Of a stretch of 64,000 nucleotides of DNA, positions 59,524 through 64,000 are shown one piece after another. Numbering within the stretch: the stretch's first letter is position 1; each line of letters begins with the position of its first letter. The position numbers and the translations under genes were made by a program. The stretch is taken from positions 310,001 through 374,000 of the forward strand of contig NZ_JAMXLX010000002.1 of assembly GCF_024055605.1 (NCBI RefSeq). The letters are read 5' to 3'. The notes beneath the pieces were generated by a model. It saw nothing but the letters and a program-made list of their open reading frames with translations, was not told where the DNA came from and did no database searches. The DNA comes from Ciceribacter sichuanensis. GTDB taxonomy: Bacteria > Pseudomonadota > Alphaproteobacteria > Rhizobiales > Rhizobiaceae.

Positions 59524-59665
59524 GATCGCGGCCGGCGATCTTCATCGCTGCGCCAATAAACTCAGCTAATCCTCTGCAATGCTGTGATTTTCCGGCTGAC
59601 GATCTCGTTTTCGTCAAAATGACGGGCATGATCGCAGCCGACCCGAAAAATTCAAGGATATGGAT

Positions 59666-60850
59666 ATGAAAGCCGCTCCCCGTCTCGCCCTTGCTCTCGC
59701 AGGCCTTCTCACTACCACCGCCCCTTCGCTTGCCGCGGAATGCGGCGGCGATCTGCAGGCTTTTCTCGACGGCGTGAAGGCCGAGGCAATCGCGGCAGGA
59801 AGCTCGTCGGACGCGGCAATGCAGGCGCTTGCCGGCGCCGTGATCGACCAGAAGGTGCTCTCCCGCGACCGCGCCCAGGGCGTGTTCAAGCAAACCTTCC
59901 TCGAGTTTTCCCAGCGCACCGTCAGCCAGGGCCGTCTCGATATCGGCCGCCAGAAGATGAAGCAGTATGCCGATGTCTTCGCCCGCGCCGAACAGGAATT
60001 CGGCATCCCCTCCGGCGTCATCACCGCCTTCTGGGCGATGGAAACCGACTTCGGCGCAGTACAGGGCGATTTCAACACCCGCAACGCGCTGGTAACACTC
60101 TCGCACGACTGCCGCCGCCCCGAACTCTTCCGTCCGCAGCTGCTGGCACTGATCAAGATGGTCGAGCATGGCGACCTTGATCCCTCGACCAACACGGGCG
60201 CATGGGCCGGTGAAATCGGCCAGGTACAGATGCTGCCGGAAGACATCATCGCCTACGGTGTCGATGGAGATGGCGACGGCCACATCAACGTCAAGCAAAG
60301 CTCGCCGGACGCCGTCCTGACGGCCGCCAAGTTCATCCAGAGCCTCGGCTTCCAGCGCGGCCAGCCATGGCTGCAGGAAGTCACCGTTCCGGAAAATCTG
60401 CCTTGGGAGAAGACCGGCTTCGACAGCGGCATGAAGGCCGGCGACTGGTTCGCGCTCGGCGTCAAGCCGCGCAACGGCAACACCAGCAATGCCGGCCTCG
60501 AAGGCGAGCTGCTGCTGCCGCAGGGCCGCAAGGGCCCGGCCTTCATGGCCTATCCGAACTTCAACATCTATCTCGAATGGAACCAGTCCTTCATCTACAC
60601 CACCTCGGCCGCCTATTTCGCCACGCGGCTCATGGGTGCAGAACCTTACCTGAAGGGCAACCCGGAACCGGGTATCAGCGACACGGAAATGAAGGCGCTC
60701 CAGACCAGGCTGCAGCAGAAGGGATATGACGTCGGCAAGATCGACGGCATTCTCGGCGGCGGCACCCGCATGGCGATCCAGAAGGAGCAGCTTCGTCTCG
60801 GCCTTCCCGCCGACGGCTGGCCGACCCCGGCTTTCGTCGCCGCGTTCTGA
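59666..60850 (+). CDS. MltB-type lytic murein transglycosylase
   Basis: 394-residue periplasmic enzyme. Signal peptide (cleavage near SLAAECGG, residue 24), an SLT_2/MltB domain with catalytic E126 in FWAMETDFGAVQG, then GEIGQVQMLPEDII and SPDAVLTAAKFI, and a C-terminal peptidoglycan-binding domain 1 (LQTRLQQKGYDVGKIDGILGG). The start at 59666 has AAGGA seven bases before it; an ATG two codons upstream is too close. Fifth wall hydrolase in 11 kb. Confidence 0.93.
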   Translation: MKAAPRLALALAGLLTTTAPSLAAECGGDLQAFLDGVKAEAIAAGSSSDAAMQALAGAVIDQKVLSRDRAQGVFKQTFLEFSQRTVSQGRLDIGRQKMKQYADVFARAEQEFGIPSGVITAFWAMETDFGAVQGDFNTRNALVTLSHDCRRPELFRPQLLALIKMVEHGDLDPSTNTGAWAGEIGQVQMLPEDIIAYGVDGDGDGHINVKQSSPDAVLTAAKFIQSLGFQRGQPWLQEVTVPENLPWEKTGFDSGMKAGDWFALGVKPRNGNTSNAGLEGELLLPQGRKGPAFMAYPNFNIYLEWNQSFIYTTSAAYFATRLMGAEPYLKGNPEPGISDTEMKALQTRLQQKGYDVGKIDGILGGGTRMAIQKEQLRLGLPADGWPTPAFVAAF

Positions 60851-60963
60851 TCACGGCGGAACGAACGATCCCGCAACATAAAAAGCCGGACCGCAACAAA
60901 CGGGTGGCGTGACGAACGCGCCATCCGTAGCTATGAAGCTCGGAGAGAAACCGGAGCTTCCAC

Positions 60964-61893
60964 ATGAACACCGTCTCGCAGCAGAAAATGACGACCGCCA
61001 CCTGGCTGATGCTCTTGCTGCTCGGCCTGATCTGGGGCGGCTCCTTCTTCTTCGCTCGTGTTGCAATCCCCTATGTGCCGCCGTTCACGCTGGTCTTCCT
61101 CCGCCTGTCGATCGCAGCGCTGGCCCTGCATCTCTATCTGCGGGGCAATCTGGACATCTACCGCCATCTCGCAGCCAACTGGCGTTCGTTCCTGCTGCTC
61201 GGCCTGATCAACAACGCCGTGCCCCACACGCTGATCTTTCTCGGGCAGACCCATATCGGCGCGGGCCTCGCTTCGATCCTCAACGCCACCACCCCGGTCT
61301 GGACCGTTATCATCGCCAATCGCCTGACCGACGACGAGAAACTGACCGGCACCAAGCTCGCCGGTTGCCTGACGGGCCTTCTCGGCACGATTGTCCTGAT
61401 CGGCCCGAGCGCGCTTTCCACGAGTTCGATTCCGCTCTGGGCCGTCTGCCTGCCCATCCTCGCCGCAGTCTCTTATGGTTTTGCCGGCATCTACGGCAAA
61501 CGCTTCAAGGGTATCCCCGCGCCGGTCACCGCAACCGGTCAGTTGACGGCATCGTCGATCATCATGCTGCCGGCCTCGCTCCTCATCGACCACCCGTGGA
61601 ACCTCGCCATGCCGCCGGTCGGTGCGCTCGCGGCAATCGTCGCGCTCGCCCTCATCTCCACCGCCTTTGGTTACATCCTGTTCTTCCGCATCATGGCGCG
61701 GGCCGGTGCCACCAACACCTCGCTCGTCACACTGCTCGTTCCGCCAAGCGCCATCCTGCTCGGCGCCCTCTTCCTCGATGAGCGCCTGCATGCTACCGAT
61801 ATCGCAGGCATGACGTTGATCGGCCTTGGCTTGGTCATTCTGGATGGCAGGCTGATTGCGCGCAGGCCTGCTTTCGGCACCACGGCCAAATGA
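60964..61893 (+). CDS. EamA family (DMT) transporter
   Basis: 309-residue inner-membrane protein with ten hydrophobic segments arranged as two EamA repeats. First repeat: LLLLGLIWGGSFFFARVAIPYVPPFTLVFLRLS. The second half ends with STAFGYILFFRIMARAGAT and VPPSAILLGALFLDERL. Members export amino acids, nucleosides or other metabolites; the substrate is not predictable. A weak AT-rich terminator follows. Confidence 0.92.
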   Translation: MNTVSQQKMTTATWLMLLLLGLIWGGSFFFARVAIPYVPPFTLVFLRLSIAALALHLYLRGNLDIYRHLAANWRSFLLLGLINNAVPHTLIFLGQTHIGAGLASILNATTPVWTVIIANRLTDDEKLTGTKLAGCLTGLLGTIVLIGPSALSTSSIPLWAVCLPILAAVSYGFAGIYGKRFKGIPAPVTATGQLTASSIIMLPASLLIDHPWNLAMPPVGALAAIVALALISTAFGYILFFRIMARAGATNTSLVTLLVPPSAILLGALFLDERLHATDIAGMTLIGLGLVILDGRLIARRPAFGTTAK

Positions 61894-61910
61894 TGCGGGT
61901 TGTCACGCAT

Positions 61911-61929
61911 CAAAACGATCCCGTTTTTG
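61911..61929 (+). terminator. Weak terminator after the EamA gene
   Basis: AAAACG / CGTTTT around a four-base loop, followed by another T, 18 bases after the stop. Short stem, so confidence is modest. Confidence 0.4.
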
Positions 61930-62111
61930 CAAATCACGTTTGTTAAGCAATATTAACAGACGCTCACATTTTCCAAGATTTTGATTTTATTGATCTTTGC
62001 AAGCCGTGCGACAACTTATCCACGGCTCTGCACTGCGCTGCAGCACACAAAACGCTTTTCAACCGACACAAAACGGACATATTATCTAACGGTCAACACA
62101 AGGAGGCAGAC

Positions 62112-62189
62112 ATGGGACTGACCAATTCTCTCAATGTCCTGATCGTCGGTGCGGCGTTTGTGTTCATAGCGACGATGCTGTTCATCTGA
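62112..62189 (+). CDS. 25-residue single-span membrane peptide
   Basis: Encodes MGLTNSLNVLIVGAAFVFIA followed by TMLFI, essentially one membrane helix with a short polar start. An ideal AGGAGG lies six bases before the ATG, and a strong terminator follows 84 bases after the stop, so it looks like a free-standing gene on a short transcript. No family is recognised. Such peptides often modulate membrane protein partners, but none is indicated. Confidence 0.65.
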   Translation: MGLTNSLNVLIVGAAFVFIATMLFI

Positions 62190-62272
62190 GTTTTCATGGG
62201 TGAACCAACGGCCATCCTAAAGAGATCCCGAGAGGTCCGGCCAAGCCAGTGATGCTTTCCGAATTCAATAAG

Positions 62273-62309
62273 AAAGGCGCATGAACCGTTATCGGCATGC
62301 GCCTTTTTT
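62273..62309. terminator. Bidirectional rho-independent terminator
   Basis: AAAGGCGCATG pairs with CATGCGCCTTT, with an inner CCG/CGG stem, followed by T6 on the plus strand; the minus strand also ends in a T-rich stretch. It separates the small peptide gene from the convergent metF. Confidence 0.88.
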
Positions 62310-62345
62310 AATGGCCAGCGAGATCAAGTAGGCCTCAACTCGGGG

Positions 62346-63254
62346 TCATGCGGCAGCGCCAGCCACAGCCCGCTCTGACGGCTTCAGTCCAACATTGGCA
62401 AGTGTCGCATTCACCAGCGGCGCGCGGTTCATCGTATAGAGATGGAAGTCACCGATGCCTCGACGCACGAGATCCTCGATCTGTTCGGCGGCAACCTCAG
62501 CCGCCACTTCCGCCCTCGCCTGCGGTTGATCGTCGAGACCGGCGAAACGGTCGTCCAGAAAGGACGGAACGCTGGAACCGCACATGGAGGCAAAGCGCTT
62601 CAACTGGGTGAGGTTCTGGATCGGCATGATGCCCGGCACGATCGGGATGGTGATCCCCGCAGCGCGTACCCGCTCCAGATAACGCTCGAATATATCGTTA
62701 TCGAAGAAGAACTGGGTGAGCGCCCTGTGAGCACCGGCATCGACCTTGCGCTTGAGCATGTCGATATCGGCCGCATCGTCACGGCTTTCCGGGTGCTTTT
62801 CCGGATAGGCCGATACGGAAATCTCGAAATCGCCTATCTCCCTCAAGCCAGCGACCAGTTCGGCCGCGTTGGCAAAGCCACCCGGATGGGGCTGGTAAGC
62901 CGTTCCGATGCCGCCCTGCGGATCGCCACGCAGAGCAACGAAATGGCGCACACCAACGGCGCGGAATTCATCCACTACATGGCGAACCTCATCCTTCGTC
63001 GCACCGACGCAGGTCAGGTGCGACGCGGTGGGCAGCGTAGTGTCCGAGATCAGGCGGCGCACCGTGGAAAGGGTCGGCGCGCGCGTCGTGCCACCGGCTC
63101 CATAGGTCACCGAAACGAAATCCGGGTTCCAGCGCGACAGTTCATCGACCGTCGCCCAGAGCTGGCCTTCCATCTCTTCCGACTTCGGCGGAAAGAATTC
63201 GAAGGAAATGCGCAGCGGCGCGCCAGCCTGTTCGTTGTGATCGTTTCTCGCCAT
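62346..63254 (-). CDS. metF: Methylenetetrahydrofolate reductase
   Basis: 302-residue FAD enzyme reducing 5,10-methylene-THF to 5-methyl-THF for methionine synthesis. Landmarks: ISFEFFPPKSEEMEGQL, VSVTYGAGGTTR, HLTCVGATKDEVRHVV, ALRGDPQGG and the C-terminal GIGDFHLYTMNRAPLV. Its ATG directly follows the TGA of the upstream methyltransferase gene, so both are coupled. Confidence 0.96.
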   Translation of the reverse strand: MARNDHNEQAGAPLRISFEFFPPKSEEMEGQLWATVDELSRWNPDFVSVTYGAGGTTRAPTLSTVRRLISDTTLPTASHLTCVGATKDEVRHVVDEFRAVGVRHFVALRGDPQGGIGTAYQPHPGGFANAAELVAGLREIGDFEISVSAYPEKHPESRDDAADIDMLKRKVDAGAHRALTQFFFDNDIFERYLERVRAAGITIPIVPGIMPIQNLTQLKRFASMCGSSVPSFLDDRFAGLDDQPQARAEVAAEVAAEQIEDLVRRGIGDFHLYTMNRAPLVNATLANVGLKPSERAVAGAAA

Positions 63255-64000
63255 TCATATGCTCCCGGTCTGAAGGGTGGATCCGATGGAAGTTTCGCTA
63301 TGGGCAGGCACGCGCTGGCGGGCAAGCCAGAGAGTGACCGTCAGACCGCCGCCTTTCGGCTGTTCCGGCTTGAGGTCGACTGCACGCTCCACATCGAGAT
63401 CGTATTTGGCCAGCCATTCGGCCATCGTCTGGTGCGAGAAGCCGAGCCGCACATGGGCATGCTCGTCCCGCAGGTATTCATGATCGTGAGGCGCGAGATC
63501 CACGATGGCAAGCCGTCCGCCGGGCTTCAACATGCGGCTTGCCTCGGCCAGCGCCAGCTCGGGCTGCGGCAGGAAGTGCAGCACCTGATGGATCGTCACG
63601 AGATCGTATTCATTGCCGTCGAGCGGCAGGTTCAGGATATCGCCATGGCGAACGGCAGCCTTGAGGATGCCGGCCTTGTCAAGATTGGCCCGCGCTACGG
63701 CCAGCATGTCACGGCTGGCATCGATGCCGACAGCGCGGCGGTAGCCGTTGGCCAGAAGCTGAAGAATGCGGCCCGTGCCGGTGCCTAGATCCAGCAAAGC
63801 ATCAACCGGCTCCGTGCCGACCAGCCGCACCAGCGCCGCCTCGACCGCATCGTCATTGACATGCAGCCGCCGCAGCTCGTCCCATCCGGAGGCATTGCGG
63901 CTAAAATAGTCCTGTGCGCGCTCCGCTCTCGTCCGCTTGACGGCGGCAAGACGCTCCCCGTCACGGAGCAGCACCGGATCGCTGTCGAGCGTTGCGGCAA
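63255..64000 (-). CDS. SAM-dependent methyltransferase, likely ArsR-fusion type (5' end cut off)
   Basis: The frame is open to the window edge, so at least 248 residues are visible and the N-terminus is missing. The visible part is a class I methyltransferase: VDALLDLGTGTGRILQLL (SAM loop), GIDASRDMLAVARANL, LTIHQVLHF-like segment (VTIHQVLHFLPQPELALAEASRML), KPGGRLAIVDLAPH. In rhizobia the gene before metF commonly has an N-terminal ArsR winged-helix domain; the preserved linker (SDPVLLRDGERLAAVKRTRAERAQDYF in part) fits, but the HTH is outside the window. Confidence 0.8.
   Translation of the reverse strand, partial: AATLDSDPVLLRDGERLAAVKRTRAERAQDYFSRNASGWDELRRLHVNDDAVEAALVRLVGTEPVDALLDLGTGTGRILQLLANGYRRAVGIDASRDMLAVARANLDKAGILKAAVRHGDILNLPLDGNEYDLVTIHQVLHFLPQPELALAEASRMLKPGGRLAIVDLAPHDHEYLRDEHAHVRLGFSHQTMAEWLAKYDLDVERAVDLKPEQPKGGGLTVTLWLARQRVPAHSETSIGSTLQTGSI

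Noticed and set aside
61943..61956. TTAA-N6-TTAA before the 25-residue peptide gene
   Set aside because: The spacer is six, not seven, so it does not fit a CtrA full site; likely chance in AT-rich DNA.
62018..62026. DnaA-box-like TTATCCACG
   Set aside because: A single 8/9 match with no cluster of boxes or origin-type context.

Overview
The window is a stretch of chromosome from an alphaproteobacterium, most likely a member of the Rhizobiaceae (Rhizobium/Agrobacterium/Sinorhizobium relatives). The evidence is the gene order mraZ-rsmH-ftsL-ftsI-murE-murF-mraY-murD-ftsW-murG-murC-murB ... ddlB-ftsQ-ftsA-ftsZ-lpxC-bamD-recN-ligA, the long-linker FtsZ with a C-terminal tail of the [10 protein letters not shown] type, betaine-lipid genes btaAB, a pyrophosphate-dependent phosphofructokinase, an ArsR/methyltransferase-type gene in front of metF, and GC-rich codon use with G/C third positions. 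The genus cannot be fixed from the sequence alone. I see no tRNA, rRNA, insertion sequence, prophage or CRISPR array; almost everything is chromosomal core or near-core.

Layout. 1-7750: sugar mutarotase-like protein, DUF2164 protein, AzlC/AzlD amino-acid exporter, Xaa-Pro aminopeptidase, a small gene with its own terminator, PrmA, an SCO-type copper chaperone, a tiny membrane protein and a DUF2189 membrane protein. 7750-12900: an orphan CheW with a strong terminator, a 587-base gene-free stretch with a long hairpin, CreA, a DEDDh exonuclease and a DEAD-box RNA helicase. 13036-15349: an epimerase and a GT4 glycosyltransferase that look like a polysaccharide-related pair. 15542-24018, all on the minus strand: ligA, an EEP-family phosphatase/nuclease, cardiolipin synthase, recN, bamD and lpxC.

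24287-46069 is the division and cell-wall (dcw) cluster, read right to left. It is interrupted once, between murB and ddlB, by two plus-strand genes (an MHS-type transporter and a metallophosphoesterase). Many junctions overlap by 1-4 bases (ATGA, TGATG, TTGA), which suggests translational coupling. Upstream of mraZ lie four TGGGN repeats at exact 10-base spacing overlapping a promoter-like sequence, the pattern of an MraZ operator, and farther upstream a CtrA-like TTAA-N7-TTAG site. The RNase P RNA gene (rnpB) follows, again on the minus strand.

46958-61893 carries two tandem paralogous FAD oxidoreductases, then an unusual number of peptidoglycan hydrolases: a soluble transglycosylase, an Amidase_2 protein coupled to a DjlA-like co-chaperone, a lipoprotein transglycosylase, a lipoprotein GH25 lysozyme and an MltB-type transglycosylase. 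Among them are the PPi-phosphofructokinase, a LysE exporter, a beta-lactamase-fold hydrolase, btaAB (phosphate-free betaine lipid DGTS) and an EamA transporter. The right end has a 25-residue membrane peptide gene with its own terminator, metF, and a methyltransferase gene that runs off the window. In broad terms the window encodes building the cell wall (dcw), trimming it (hydrolases), and making the outer membrane and membrane lipids (lpxC, bamD, cls, btaAB).
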